DNA of 64,000 nucleotides from Ethanoligenens harbinense YUAN-3 (GCF_000178115.2 NC_014828.1:1519310-1583309); one strand, 5' to 3'. Counted from the first letter of the stretch, positions 35,452-44,986 are shown. The notes: generated by a model not told the origin, from the sequence alone. Translations and numbers: made by a program.

Positions 35452-36534
35452 ATGAAACAGTACAAAGTCGGGATCATCGGCGCCACGGGCATGGTGGGGC
35501 AGCGTTTCATCACGCTGCTGGAGGGCCATCCGTGGTTTACGGTAGAGGTGCTGGCCGCAAGCGCCAGATCCAAAGGCAAAGCATACGAGGAGGCGGTGGC
35601 GGGGCGCTGGTTCATGAAGAAGCCGATCCCCGAAACACTGAAAGCCAAAACGCTCTACGACGCGGAAGCGGATCTGGACACCATCGTTTCGCAGGTGGAT
35701 TTTGTTTTTTGCGCCGTTAATATGAAAAAAGAGGAAATTCGCGCACTGGAAGAAAAATACGCCAAAGTCGAGTGCCCGGTCATCTCCAACAACAGCGCCA
35801 ACCGGTTCACACCGGACATTCCCATGATCGTACCGGAAATCAACGCCGATCATGCCGCCGTCATCCCGTTTCAGCGCAAACGGTTGGGTACAAAACGCGG
35901 CTTCATCGCCGTTAAATCCAACTGCTCGCTGCAAAGCTATGTTCCCGCGCTGCATCCGCTGCGTGCATTTGGCATGACCCGTGTGCTTGCCTGCACCTAT
36001 CAGGCCATTTCGGGCGCGGGCAAGACATTCGAGAGCTGGCCGGAGATTTTGGACAATGTGGTGCCCTACATCGGCGGCGAAGAAGAAAAATCGGAACAGG
36101 AACCGCTGAAGATCTGGGGCAAACTGCAAAATGGCGCGATCGTACCGGAAAGTGATGGTCCGTCCATCACCACACAGTGCCTGCGCGTGCCGGTATCCGA
36201 CGGGCATATGGCCGCCGTGTTCGCCAGTTTTGCACAAAAACCCGAGCTTAAGCAGATCCTGCAAATCTGGAAGGATTTCAAGGGCAGAGCACAGGAATTG
36301 CAGTTGCCGAGCGCACCGAAACAATTCCTGCATTATTTCACCGAAAACGACCGCCCGCAGACAAGGCTGGACCGCGAGATCGAAAACGGAATGGCCGTGT
36401 CCATCGGTCGCCTGCGCCCGGACAGCCAGTATGATATCAAATTTGTCTGTCTTTCTCACAACACCATCCGCGGCGCGGCGGGCGGCGGCATTCTGATGGC
36501 CGAACTGCTTTGCGCCGAAGGATATCTGGATTGA
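35452..36534 (+). CDS. asd: Aspartate-semialdehyde dehydrogenase
   Basis: A 360-residue NADPH-dependent enzyme producing aspartate semialdehyde for lysine, threonine and methionine. GIIGATGMVGQ is the nucleotide-binding loop and Cys158 in SNCSLQ the nucleophile. The sequence fits the archaeal/fungal type (KSNCSLQSYVPALHPL, GAGKTFESWPE) rather than the E. coli type. GGGAGGTG precedes ATG 35452. First gene of the lysine operon. Confidence 0.93.
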   Translation: MKQYKVGIIGATGMVGQRFITLLEGHPWFTVEVLAASARSKGKAYEEAVAGRWFMKKPIPETLKAKTLYDAEADLDTIVSQVDFVFCAVNMKKEEIRALEEKYAKVECPVISNNSANRFTPDIPMIVPEINADHAAVIPFQRKRLGTKRGFIAVKSNCSLQSYVPALHPLRAFGMTRVLACTYQAISGAGKTFESWPEILDNVVPYIGGEEEKSEQEPLKIWGKLQNGAIVPESDGPSITTQCLRVPVSDGHMAAVFASFAQKPELKQILQIWKDFKGRAQELQLPSAPKQFLHYFTENDRPQTRLDREIENGMAVSIGRLRPDSQYDIKFVCLSHNTIRGAAGGGILMAELLCAEGYLD

Positions 36535-36548
36535 CCGGAGGGATACTC

Positions 36549-37451
36549 TTGAAGAATACGATTTTTACCGGTGCCGCTGTCGCAATCGTCACCCCCATGC
36601 ATGCCGACGGCACCGTTGATCTGGATAAGCTGGGCCGCTTCATTGATTTTCAGATTCAGGGTGGCACGGATGCCATCGTCATCTGTGCAACGACCGGGGA
36701 ATCGTCCACCCTTACACATGAAGAACATATTGAAGCCATCCGTTATGCCGTGCAAAAAACGGCCGGGCGCGTACCCGTGATTGCGGGCACCGGCAGCAAC
36801 GACACGGCTTACGCAGTCAAATTATCTTTGGAAGCACAGAAAGCGGGCGTGGACGCGTTGCTCTGCGTGACACCGTATTACAATAAGACCTCGCAGGCAG
36901 GTCTTGTGGCACATTTCACCTACATCGCCGACCGGGTCGATCTGCCGATCATTCTGTATAATGTGCCCAGCCGTACCGGTGTGAACATCAAACCGGAAAC
37001 GTATCTGACACTTTCCAAGCATCCGAACATCGTCGCCACGAAAGAGGCGAATGGTGATATCACTTCGGTGGCCCGCACGGCCGCGCTCTGCGGGGACGAT
37101 TTGGCTATCTATTCCGGGAACGACGACCAGATCGTCCCCTTGCTCTCCCTGGGTGCAAAAGGCGTAATCTCGGTGCTTTCCAACGTCATGCCGCAGAAAG
37201 CGCACGACATCTGCGCGCGGTATTTTGCAGGAGATGTCGAGGGTTCCCGCCGTCTCCAGTTGGAGCTGATTTCGCTCATCGACGCGTTGTTTATCACGGT
37301 CAATCCCATCCCGGTCAAGGCAGCGCTGAATCTCATGGGATTTGACATGGGGCCCTGCCGCCTGCCGCTGACCGACCTTTCCGAACAGGAAGAATCCATC
37401 TTGAAGGCGGAACTGGAAAAGCACCACCTCTTACAAAAAGTTTTCTCCTGA
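36549..37451 (+). CDS. dapA: 4-hydroxy-tetrahydrodipicolinate synthase
   Basis: A 300-residue TIM-barrel aldolase condensing pyruvate with aspartate semialdehyde. The Schiff-base Lys165 is in ATKEANGD, Tyr137 in LYNVPSRTG, and CATTGESSTL marks the N-terminal active-site loop. The start appears to be TTG 36549: GGAGGG lies six bases before it, and no ATG is suitably placed. It follows asd by 14 bases. Confidence 0.95.
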   Translation: MKNTIFTGAAVAIVTPMHADGTVDLDKLGRFIDFQIQGGTDAIVICATTGESSTLTHEEHIEAIRYAVQKTAGRVPVIAGTGSNDTAYAVKLSLEAQKAGVDALLCVTPYYNKTSQAGLVAHFTYIADRVDLPIILYNVPSRTGVNIKPETYLTLSKHPNIVATKEANGDITSVARTAALCGDDLAIYSGNDDQIVPLLSLGAKGVISVLSNVMPQKAHDICARYFAGDVEGSRRLQLELISLIDALFITVNPIPVKAALNLMGFDMGPCRLPLTDLSEQEESILKAELEKHHLLQKVFS

Positions 37452-37511
37452 CATGACGGTCCGGAATCAGAACGCCTGCACAGATACAAAAGAAACAGGA
37501 GTACAAAAAGC

Positions 37512-38276
37512 ATGAAGCGCATCATACTGAGTGGTTGCAACGGAAAAATGGGGCGCGTGGTTTCGCAGGCTGCGGCGGAACGCGAGGACTGTACGATCGT
37601 GGCCGGTTTTGACATCAACGCAGACCGGAACGAGTCCTACCCGGTTTACGCCGAGCCGGAATCGTTTGACGGAGAAGCCGACGCAATCATCGATTTCTCC
37701 CACCCGGCCTATTTTCCCAAAGTGCTGGAGTTTGCAGCCGCAAGACGCCTGCCGGTCGTGGTGGCGACCACCGGTCTTTCCGCCGAGCAGCGGGAGCAAC
37801 TGCAGCAGCTTGCCCAAACCGTGCCGGTCTTTTTCTCAGCCAATATGTCGCTGGGTGTCAATCTGATTCTGGACCTGTGTAAAAAAGCAGCAGCCGTACT
37901 TTCCGATTCATTTGATATCGAAATCGTGGAGATGCACCACAATCAGAAAATCGATGCACCGAGTGGAACAGCCCTCATGCTTGCAGACGGGATCTCATCC
38001 GTACTGCCGAAGACGCCTCAATATGTCTACGATCGGCATTCCCGCCGCCAGAAACGCGAGAAAAACGAGATCGGCATCCACTCCGTGCGCGGTGGCACGA
38101 TCGTGGGCGAGCATGAGGTGCTGTTTGCCGGCACCGACGAAGTCATCACCATCCGCCACTCCGCGTCGTCCAAACGCATTTTTGCCACAGGTGCCATCAA
38201 CGCCGCCTTGTTCCTCACCCTGCAAAATCCGGGATTGTACGATATGAGCCATCTGGTATCCGCGATTGGAGGCTGA
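37512..38276 (+). CDS. dapB: 4-hydroxy-tetrahydrodipicolinate reductase
   Basis: A 254-residue NAD(P)H reductase of the diaminopimelate pathway. Nucleotide-binding motif is LSGCNGKMGR; the substrate-binding signature is EMHHNQKIDAPSGTA. The C-terminal segment HSVRGGTIVGEHEV is also typical. It continues the lysine-regulated operon. Confidence 0.96.
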   Translation: MKRIILSGCNGKMGRVVSQAAAEREDCTIVAGFDINADRNESYPVYAEPESFDGEADAIIDFSHPAYFPKVLEFAAARRLPVVVATTGLSAEQREQLQQLAQTVPVFFSANMSLGVNLILDLCKKAAAVLSDSFDIEIVEMHHNQKIDAPSGTALMLADGISSVLPKTPQYVYDRHSRRQKREKNEIGIHSVRGGTIVGEHEVLFAGTDEVITIRHSASSKRIFATGAINAALFLTLQNPGLYDMSHLVSAIGG

Positions 38277-38282
38277 ACAGGA

Positions 38283-38771
38283 ATGGAAGATATCACAACA
38301 ATCACTGTTACAGAAGATGTCGCACTGGTCACGTTACGCAGTTCCCCGGCCGATATCCGTTTCATTTCCCATGTGTTCTTGGAAATCGCCAAAAAAGGTG
38401 TCAATGTGGACATGATCTCCCAGACCACGCCGGTCGGCAGCATCACCAGCCTGTCGTTCACGGTTTCTGATGAGCAGATCGGTGAGATTCTGGAAGTCTG
38501 CGCACTGCTGCGCCGGGAAACGCCTCAAATCAAAACGGATATCCATTCCGGCAACTGCAAGATTTCTTTCAGCGGCGAAGTCATGCGCACCAAGCCCGGC
38601 GTGGCCGCCCATGTGTTCGACGCACTCGCCGAAATCGGGACGGATATCCGCATGATTACCACATCGGAAGTGGATATTTCCATCTTGATCCCGCAGACGG
38701 AATATCCAGATGTACGCGAACGGTTGGAAAAGCTGTTCGCCGCCAAGCCGCAGGTTACCAAAACCATTTGA
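38283..38771 (+). CDS. Stand-alone tandem ACT-domain protein (aspartokinase regulatory-domain type)
   Basis: A 162-residue protein with two ACT domains (about 8-75 and 85-150). The pattern GVNVDMISQT and KPGVAAHVFDALAEIGTDIRM closely follows the C-terminal lysine/threonine-binding half of aspartate kinase. The kinase domain is absent. Being six bases after dapB, under a lysine riboswitch, it may sense an amino acid or regulate an aspartokinase encoded elsewhere, like the separately translated beta subunit of some aspartokinases. Confidence 0.8.
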   Translation: MEDITTITVTEDVALVTLRSSPADIRFISHVFLEIAKKGVNVDMISQTTPVGSITSLSFTVSDEQIGEILEVCALLRRETPQIKTDIHSGNCKISFSGEVMRTKPGVAAHVFDALAEIGTDIRMITTSEVDISILIPQTEYPDVRERLEKLFAAKPQVTKTI

Positions 38772-38800
38772 CACAAGCTACATCCTTTTATCAATTTCCT

Positions 38801-38832
38801 GCCCGCCGGTTCTATTGGCCGGCGGGCTTTTT
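38801..38832 (+). terminator. Terminator of the asd-dap operon
   Basis: GCCCGCCGG (38801-38809) pairs with CCGGCGGGC (38819-38827), followed by T5. Confidence 0.88.
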
Positions 38833-38943
38833 GCGCCCTTCCCACGATGCCTTTTCTCCACGCGACCGCACGATTTGTAATTTCCTGGGAAATGTTCGAA
38901 TACGCATATATGGATACGGGCTTTTTTGCGGGGAGGCGGCAGC

Positions 38944-40584
38944 GTGGCAAAAGAAAAAAGCAACAGCATTGTAAAAGGCACGTTGGTGCTGATTGCCGGC
39001 AACCTGGTCGTCAAAATCATAGGAGCGCTGTTCAAGCTGCCGCTGGCCAATATCATCGGTGCAGACGGCATGGGGTTATACAACGCCTCTTTTATCGTAT
39101 ACGACATTTTTTTGGTGCTTTCCACCGCAGGTTTTCCGCTTGCCGTTTCCAAAATGGTGTCGGCAAGCTGCGCGCACGGCAACGACGAGGATGCCCTAAA
39201 AATCTTCCGTGTGTCCCGCGCCTGCTTTTTGGTCATCGGGCTGATTTTCACCGCTCTGATGTTTTTCGGCGCGGAGATGTATTCCGGATGGATCGGCAAC
39301 AACCGCGCCTATCTGGCCATCCTCACTCTTTCCCCCGCTATTTTGTTTGTATCGCTGATGTCGGCCTATCGCGGCTATTATCAGGGCATCAACGATATGA
39401 TCCCCACCACAATCTCGCAGATCACCGAAGCGGTCTGCCGGCTGGTGGTGGGGCTTTCCCTGTCCTGGTATCTAAACGCGGCCGGATACGACCCGCAGGT
39501 GGTAGCTGCGGGCGCGATTCTGGGCATCACCGCAGGCGAATTTGTTTCCACCTTTTCTCTCGCCATGATCCATTGCCGCAAAATGCGACAGCGCACACAC
39601 AGACCAAAACGGCGAACACAGCCGTCCCTATCTGTGGCGAATATCATCGGAACGATGTTTGCCACATCCGTTCCCATCGGAATCGGTACGATCATCATCA
39701 GCGCCATTAACGCGCTGGACAATGTGGTGGTCATGCGGCGTCTGGAATCCATCGGATACAGCGAACAGCAGGCCAACACGCTGTATGGTACATATAATAT
39801 GGCGTTTACGGTCTTTTCCCTGCCCATTACCATCGCCTCGGCGTTGATCGTGAGTGTCTTCCCTGTCCTCTCTTATGCACACGCGTGCCGGAATTTCGCG
39901 CGCGTCAACCGCACGGCCTCCGCGTCCTTGCGCATCACCGTCATCGTGGGCATGGCTTCCGCCGCACTGTTCCTGTCCCTGTCTTATCCCATCGTCATGC
40001 TGCTCTTTTTCCGCCAGCCGCAGGCGGCACGGGTGGCGGCCATGATCTTGACGATTCTGGCACCCACGGCTGTCCCCATCACAATGTTTATGCTGACCTC
40101 TGCCATTCTGCAGGCGGTCGATAAACTGTTTGCCCCCACCGGTTCTTCCATCGTGGGCGGGATCATCTGCCTGCTGTGCAACTGGGTGCTGATCGGCCAG
40201 AAATCCATCGGCATCTTTGGCGCGCCGGTCGGGTTGTTTACCTGCTTCACGGTGGCTTCCATCCTCAATATGGCCGCCATCGGCAGATGCAAAAACATTC
40301 GCCTGAAAGTCCGTCATCTGTTCAGCAAAGCATTAACACCGGCAGCCGTCATGGGCGTGACGGGATTTGCCGCATTCCGCTTGACCCTGTCCCCACTGGG
40401 TCTGTTCAAATCCGCCGCGTTCAGCATCCTGATCGCACTGGTCAATTACCTGCTGGTCCTGTTCCTGAACCACACACTGGAACGGGAAGATATTCTGCTG
40501 CTGCCCAAAGGGCATGTGATCGTGCGTATTCTGGAGCGCCTGCACCTGCTGGATTCCCGTTTTGCACCGGCGGACAGAATCTGA
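38944..40584 (+). CDS. Oligosaccharide flippase, SpoVB/MurJ-like (MVF family)
   Basis: A 546-residue polytopic protein with about 14 membrane helices. The start KGTLVLIAGNLVVKIIGALFKLPLANIIGADGMGLYNA is a signature of the SpoVB branch of the MOP superfamily (shown here as context only in part: GADGMGLYN). SpoVB-type proteins flip lipid-linked peptidoglycan precursors, for spore cortex or vegetative wall. GTG 38944 follows GGGGAGG. No neighbouring polysaccharide genes, which fits SpoVB better than an O-antigen flippase. Confidence 0.85.
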   Translation: MAKEKSNSIVKGTLVLIAGNLVVKIIGALFKLPLANIIGADGMGLYNASFIVYDIFLVLSTAGFPLAVSKMVSASCAHGNDEDALKIFRVSRACFLVIGLIFTALMFFGAEMYSGWIGNNRAYLAILTLSPAILFVSLMSAYRGYYQGINDMIPTTISQITEAVCRLVVGLSLSWYLNAAGYDPQVVAAGAILGITAGEFVSTFSLAMIHCRKMRQRTHRPKRRTQPSLSVANIIGTMFATSVPIGIGTIIISAINALDNVVVMRRLESIGYSEQQANTLYGTYNMAFTVFSLPITIASALIVSVFPVLSYAHACRNFARVNRTASASLRITVIVGMASAALFLSLSYPIVMLLFFRQPQAARVAAMILTILAPTAVPITMFMLTSAILQAVDKLFAPTGSSIVGGIICLLCNWVLIGQKSIGIFGAPVGLFTCFTVASILNMAAIGRCKNIRLKVRHLFSKALTPAAVMGVTGFAAFRLTLSPLGLFKSAAFSILIALVNYLLVLFLNHTLEREDILLLPKGHVIVRILERLHLLDSRFAPADRI

Positions 40585-40599
40585 CCTCCGCCCCCAAAC

Positions 40600-40638
40600 G
40601 CGGCAAGGCCGCCCGGATGTTCCGGGCGGCCTTGCCGC
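40600..40638. terminator. 18-bp GC-rich hairpin between convergent genes
   Basis: Bases 40600-40617 pair perfectly with 40621-40638 around the loop TGT. T-runs are short, but the position between the flippase and the minus-strand glucosaminidase suggests a shared terminator. Confidence 0.7.
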
Positions 40639-40652
40639 ATGAAGCCTGCCGC

Positions 40653-43625
40653 TCAGCTGTTGAACTGCGGCAGATAGAATGTAACGTTCTTGTCGGTAAA
40701 AATATCGGAATACTGTGCCATGATTTTGGCGATGCTGAACGCCCAGTCTTCGTCTGTGGCATATTCGCTCGATCCGCGCGCATTGTGCAGGGCAGTCCCT
40801 TCGGGGTCCCATTTCATCTCATATAAGGTGGGCTGGTCATAATATCCACTGAAAGAGACTGTGTTCAGCTGTGAATTGTTGATATAGTTTCGGGAAATCC
40901 ACTGTGCACCGCCCGCAATGGCCGCCGCCACCGTGTTCCAATTCTGGCTGGCCGCATACTCCGAACCATCGGTCACCGGGCTGGCGTCATCCGCATGAAT
41001 ACCCAACAAATTGTAATAGGTGCCGCTTGCCGCCACGGTTACGGTTCTACCGTAAGAATCCGTATAGGTTCCAGCCGTGACCTGCACGCCCTTTGCCAGC
41101 GTGGATGTCCCGTTTCCGGTTTCCACACGCATGTGTGCGGCCAGATAGACCGGGTTGATGTTGTAGCGCGCCGCCGCATCCACAACCGCCTGCCCCTGCC
41201 CCGTCAGCACGCCGCAGTTGGTCAACATTTCATTGATATCGTCAGCCGTCACGCCCTGCATTCCATACAGCGACATAAACTCGTATTTGCTCACAGCATC
41301 AGCAAACAGCAGGTTCGGATCGATTGAGGAAGGTGTCACGCCGTTATAACCGGCAAGCAGATTCAGCGTGGTATCAAACGGTTTTTCGACCACCGTAACA
41401 AGACCTGGAACGGTAACCGTAACAGAAACACTCATGGTAGTCCCATTGTCCGAGGTGAACTGGACTTTCACCTGATGGGTGCCGCCGGCTACGTTCTGCA
41501 GCACGTAGGAAAAACCGGAATAGGCCGCATAGGTGTAAGTCGGAAAAACATTGCCAACGTCGGCACGCGGGTTGTTTGCCGTCACGGTTGCCATTTTATT
41601 GCCGTCCAGATAGATGTCTACATTAGGCTGTCCTGCATAAGAAAGTGCCCAGCCGCTTACCTGCACCGTATTACTTGTCAGGTTTGCACCGTTCGCAGGC
41701 GCATCCAGCGTAAGGTAGGGCGACGGTTTAATAAACGTCACCGTGCTCTGTGCGCCTGCACTACCGTTGTTCAGCGTGGTGCTGACGGTTAGCTTATGTT
41801 CACCGAACGACAGGCTGGAAATGTCCACCGCTGCGGCATAGCCCGACGTCGCGCCACCCGTATATCCGGGAAACGCGTTGTTCACATCGGGACGCGCGCC
41901 GTTCACCGGGATATTAGTCTGCACGACGGCGCCATCGATGGAAAAAGTTACCGATTGGACGCCTCCGTCCCCCAGCGCCCAGCCGCTTACCTGCATCTGA
42001 CTACTGTTCGCGCATGCATTGGCTCCGGGCGCGTCAATCGTCACCAAAGACGGCTTCGCGGAAACATTGACGGTTGCGGAGCGAGTCTCCGTCTGTCCAT
42101 CCGAGGTGACCTGCACGGAAACCGTATGGGAACCCGCCGAAGTGATGTCCAACGTATAATCGAACCCCGATGCCGATGCCGAAGGATAACTGGGAAACGC
42201 ATTCCCTACATCCGCACGCGGTCTGTTCGCCGTTACGCTTCCCACTTTCTTGTTATCCAAGTAAATACTCACCGTAGGCTGACCCGTATAGGTCAGTGCC
42301 CAACCGCTCACCTGCACGCTGCCCGTCTGCATGCTTGCGCCGCTGGCCGGCCAATCCAGCGTAAGGAGCGGAGATTGTTTGACAAACGTCACCGTGCTCT
42401 GTGCGCCCGCACTGCCGTTGTTCAGCGTGGCGCTGACGGTCAGCTTATGCGAGCCAAACGAAAGACCGGAAATATCCACCGCTGCGGCATAACCCGACGC
42501 CGCGCCGCCCGTATATCCGGGAAACGCGTTGTTCACATCGGGACGCGCGCCGTTCACCGGGATATTGGTCTGCACGACGGCGCCATCGACGGAAATGGTC
42601 ACCGATTGGACGCCGCCGTCCCCCAGTGTCCAACCGCTCACCTGCATCTGACTGCTGTTCACACACGCATTGGCTCCGGGCGCGTCAATCGTCATCAAAG
42701 ATGGCCTTGCGGAAACATTGATGGTGGCGGAGCGGGTCTCTGTCTGCCCATCCGAGGTGATCCGCACGGCAACCGTATGAGAACCAGCCGCAGCGATATT
42801 CAACGTATAGCCGAATCCAGACGCCGATGCCGAAGGATATCCGGGATACGCATTGCCGACGTCTGGCCGCGAACCGTTCGCCGTTACGGTTGCTACGTGA
42901 TTGTTATCAAGATAGATGTCCACATTGGGCTGACCCGCATAGGTCAACGCCCAACCGCTCACCTGCACACTGCCGGTCTGCAGGTTTGTGCCGCTGACCG
43001 GCCAATCCAGCGTAAGGAGCGGGGATTGTTTGACAAACGTCACCGTACTCTGTGCGCCTGCACTACCGCTGTTCAGCGTGGCGCTGACGGTCAGTTTATG
43101 CTCACCAAACGACAGACCTGAAATGTCCACCGCCGTAGCATAGCCCGACGTCGCACCATCCGTATATCCGGGAAACGCGTTGTTCACATCGGGACGCGCG
43201 CCGTCTACGGGGATATTGTCGGCGGCAACGGTTCCATCAATCGAGACGGTCACTTTGCTGACCCCCCCGCTCCCAAGTGCCCACCCGCTTATCTGCAGTT
43301 TGCCGCCGGCGGTATTTGCCGAATCAGGGGTGGGCGTATCAATGGTAAGGCGCGGGATCGTACCGACTGCTGTGTCCTGATGCAGAGATGGACTGCTCGC
43401 CGTCGCTGATACGCCGGACGACGAAATGGAGGATGATACGCTGCCGGACGCGGTGCTCCCGGTTGAACCGACAGACGATGCGCCCGACGTGCTCGTCACT
43501 GCAGATGTGGTGGAACAGGACGTCGGAGGTTCCGCCGCACATACGGCATATGTAACAGTAAAGGCACAGAGAATCGTCACAGCACACACCACGCGCCGGA
43601 ACGGATTTGCGTTTCTTCTTTTCAT
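40653..43625 (-). CDS. Secreted repeat protein with six Ig-like domains and a C-terminal glucosaminidase domain
   Basis: A 990-residue exported protein: signal peptide (1-30), Ser/Thr-rich linker (35-85), six domains of about 108 residues (91-741) in an alternating A-B-A-B-A-B order, and a C-terminal GH73/LytB-like N-acetylglucosaminidase (about 765-990) with LAAHMRVETGNGTS containing the likely catalytic Glu, and YYNLLGIHADD. Type A modules contain SGWALGDGGV and NNAFPGYTGGA; type B contain SGWALTYAGQP and DVGNAFPSYPSA. It is probably a wall hydrolase held at the surface by the modules, with a role in daughter cell separation. It stands alone between terminators. Confidence 0.85.
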   Translation of the reverse strand: MKRRNANPFRRVVCAVTILCAFTVTYAVCAAEPPTSCSTTSAVTSTSGASSVGSTGSTASGSVSSSISSSGVSATASSPSLHQDTAVGTIPRLTIDTPTPDSANTAGGKLQISGWALGSGGVSKVTVSIDGTVAADNIPVDGARPDVNNAFPGYTDGATSGYATAVDISGLSFGEHKLTVSATLNSGSAGAQSTVTFVKQSPLLTLDWPVSGTNLQTGSVQVSGWALTYAGQPNVDIYLDNNHVATVTANGSRPDVGNAYPGYPSASASGFGYTLNIAAAGSHTVAVRITSDGQTETRSATINVSARPSLMTIDAPGANACVNSSQMQVSGWTLGDGGVQSVTISVDGAVVQTNIPVNGARPDVNNAFPGYTGGAASGYAAAVDISGLSFGSHKLTVSATLNNGSAGAQSTVTFVKQSPLLTLDWPASGASMQTGSVQVSGWALTYTGQPTVSIYLDNKKVGSVTANRPRADVGNAFPSYPSASASGFDYTLDITSAGSHTVSVQVTSDGQTETRSATVNVSAKPSLVTIDAPGANACANSSQMQVSGWALGDGGVQSVTFSIDGAVVQTNIPVNGARPDVNNAFPGYTGGATSGYAAAVDISSLSFGEHKLTVSTTLNNGSAGAQSTVTFIKPSPYLTLDAPANGANLTSNTVQVSGWALSYAGQPNVDIYLDGNKMATVTANNPRADVGNVFPTYTYAAYSGFSYVLQNVAGGTHQVKVQFTSDNGTTMSVSVTVTVPGLVTVVEKPFDTTLNLLAGYNGVTPSSIDPNLLFADAVSKYEFMSLYGMQGVTADDINEMLTNCGVLTGQGQAVVDAAARYNINPVYLAAHMRVETGNGTSTLAKGVQVTAGTYTDSYGRTVTVAASGTYYNLLGIHADDASPVTDGSEYAASQNWNTVAAAIAGGAQWISRNYINNSQLNTVSFSGYYDQPTLYEMKWDPEGTALHNARGSSEYATDEDWAFSIAKIMAQYSDIFTDKNVTFYLPQFNS
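41403..43355 (-). repeat. Three tandem 651-bp coding repeats
   Basis: The block AAACGCGTTG in the type A module recurs at 41871, 42522 and 43173, a spacing of exactly 651 bp (217 codons). Each unit encodes one A-B pair of Ig-like modules. The copies remain alike at silent positions, implying fairly recent duplication. Confidence 0.9.
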
Positions 43626-43655
43626 GCAGATCCTCCTTATGAGACCTTATGTACG

Positions 43656-44201
43656 TCAGGATTCTGTTTGTAATACGTTTTCAACAACTTGCACAATCTC
43701 GTCCACATCGGCCATCGCGCCTTTCCCGGTGTCCCCACAGGCCAGGCGCGATTCTTTCGGCTCGATGATCTGATAACCCACGCGGCGCAGTCTCTGAATG
43801 TTTTTCTGCACGATCGGGTTCTCATACATTTTCGTATTCATGGCCGGGGCAAAAAAGACCGGCACACCGCTGACGGCGCACAGCACAGTGGAAAGCATAT
43901 CATCGGCAATGCCGCCGGCAGCCTTGCCGATGATGTCGGCCGAAGCGGGCGCAACCAGCACCAGATTGGTCTTCTGTGCCAGAGAAATATGCTGGATCTC
44001 GTGCGGATATTTTTCTTCAAATACATCTGTATAAACGCGGTTTTTGGTCAAAGATTGCAGAGTGAGCGGTGTGATAAATGCGCATCCGCCTTTTGTCATG
44101 ATCGTTTCGACCGCATATCCGTCTTTGGTAAGCCGATTGGCGATTTCTGCGGCTTTATAGGCGGCGATACTTCCGGTAATTCCAAGCAAAATTGTTTTCA
44201 T
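43656..44201 (-). CDS. coaC: Phosphopantothenoylcysteine decarboxylase
   Basis: A 181-residue flavoprotein that decarboxylates 4'-phosphopantothenoylcysteine in CoA synthesis. LLGITGSIAAYKAAEIA is the FMN-binding start, HISLAQ carries the active-site His, PAMNTKMYENP the substrate loop and RLACGDTGKGAMAD the catalytic Cys. ATG 44201 has GGAG upstream. In most bacteria CoaC is fused to CoaB; here CoaB is a separate gene 20 bp upstream. Confidence 0.92.
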   Translation of the reverse strand: MKTILLGITGSIAAYKAAEIANRLTKDGYAVETIMTKGGCAFITPLTLQSLTKNRVYTDVFEEKYPHEIQHISLAQKTNLVLVAPASADIIGKAAGGIADDMLSTVLCAVSGVPVFFAPAMNTKMYENPIVQKNIQRLRRVGYQIIEPKESRLACGDTGKGAMADVDEIVQVVENVLQTES

Positions 44202-44221
44202 ATGGGATTTTCTCCTTCTTT

Positions 44222-44986
44222 TCAAAAAAAGGACAGCAACCGGTCGGCTATCAGAGATGCAATGGCCGTTTTACCATCCGCCCGGGCAACGGTACGGCCG
44301 GGCCCCACCAGATAACCCGTATGGCAGCCCGCACGGATACTCTGCAGATCATTCGCCAAGACAAAATCACATCTGTTTTTCAAAAGCAGTGTATAGGCCG
44401 TATCGATCAATTGTTCGTACGCAACACCGTCCAGCAATTTAAACCCGACCAGTCGTGTCGTCGGCGCGGTCTTTTTGATCATCCCAATGATTTTGGGCGT
44501 TTTGCGCAACAACAGCACCATATGTTCCACATCGGATGAAAGCTTTCCACCACCGGACAGACAGGATGGCCCGATAAGACTTTCGCACAGCAACGCGCGC
44601 AGTTTCCGGCCGGTTGGCAGCGAACCGTTCCGCAAATGAGTTTCCAGTACAGTTGCCAGCTTCTCTATGTCCGCCGCTGCGGAAAACGTGTAGTCGCTGA
44701 CGGCCATCGAATGGACGACTCCCGCAATGGGTCTGGATGTCAACAGTTGCCGCAGAGTGTCCGCAGTCTCCTCCGCACCGTGCACCAGTCGAACCTCCAC
44801 GCAAGGCAGTTCCGGCTTTTGGGCGGATGTTTCACAGACGTAGTAAATTTTCGAAACCTTATCACCGCCCTGCTTTGCCAGATGCTCCGCCACCCTGCAC
44901 CCAAGCGCCCCGGTCGCGTGGTTGGTGATGGACCGCACCGTATCGATATTTTCCGAAGTGGCTCCCGCCGTGATAATCCATTCCAT
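44222..44986 (-). CDS. coaB: Phosphopantothenate--cysteine ligase, stand-alone
   Basis: A 254-residue CoaB: IITAGATSENIDTVRSITN at the N-terminus, VVHSMAVSDY in the middle, GFKLLDG and DFVLANDL toward the end. It activates phosphopantothenate with a nucleotide and joins cysteine. The separate gene and sequence features resemble the unfused CoaB of streptococci and enterococci. ATG 44986 begins at the conserved motif; the upstream open frame crosses the promoter and is not coding. Confidence 0.9.
   Translation of the reverse strand: MEWIITAGATSENIDTVRSITNHATGALGCRVAEHLAKQGGDKVSKIYYVCETSAQKPELPCVEVRLVHGAEETADTLRQLLTSRPIAGVVHSMAVSDYTFSAAADIEKLATVLETHLRNGSLPTGRKLRALLCESLIGPSCLSGGGKLSSDVEHMVLLLRKTPKIIGMIKKTAPTTRLVGFKLLDGVAYEQLIDTAYTLLLKNRCDFVLANDLQSIRAGCHTGYLVGPGRTVARADGKTAIASLIADRLLSFF

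Noticed and set aside
41796-43121. A 441-codon open frame on the plus strand
   Set aside because: It is antisense to the repeat glucosaminidase, mirrors its repeats and has an Arg/His-rich composition with no family resemblance.
41403-43355. Regular repeats resembling a CRISPR-like array
   Set aside because: Unit length is 651 bp, in frame, and encodes paired Ig-like modules. There are no short repeats with spacers and no cas genes.
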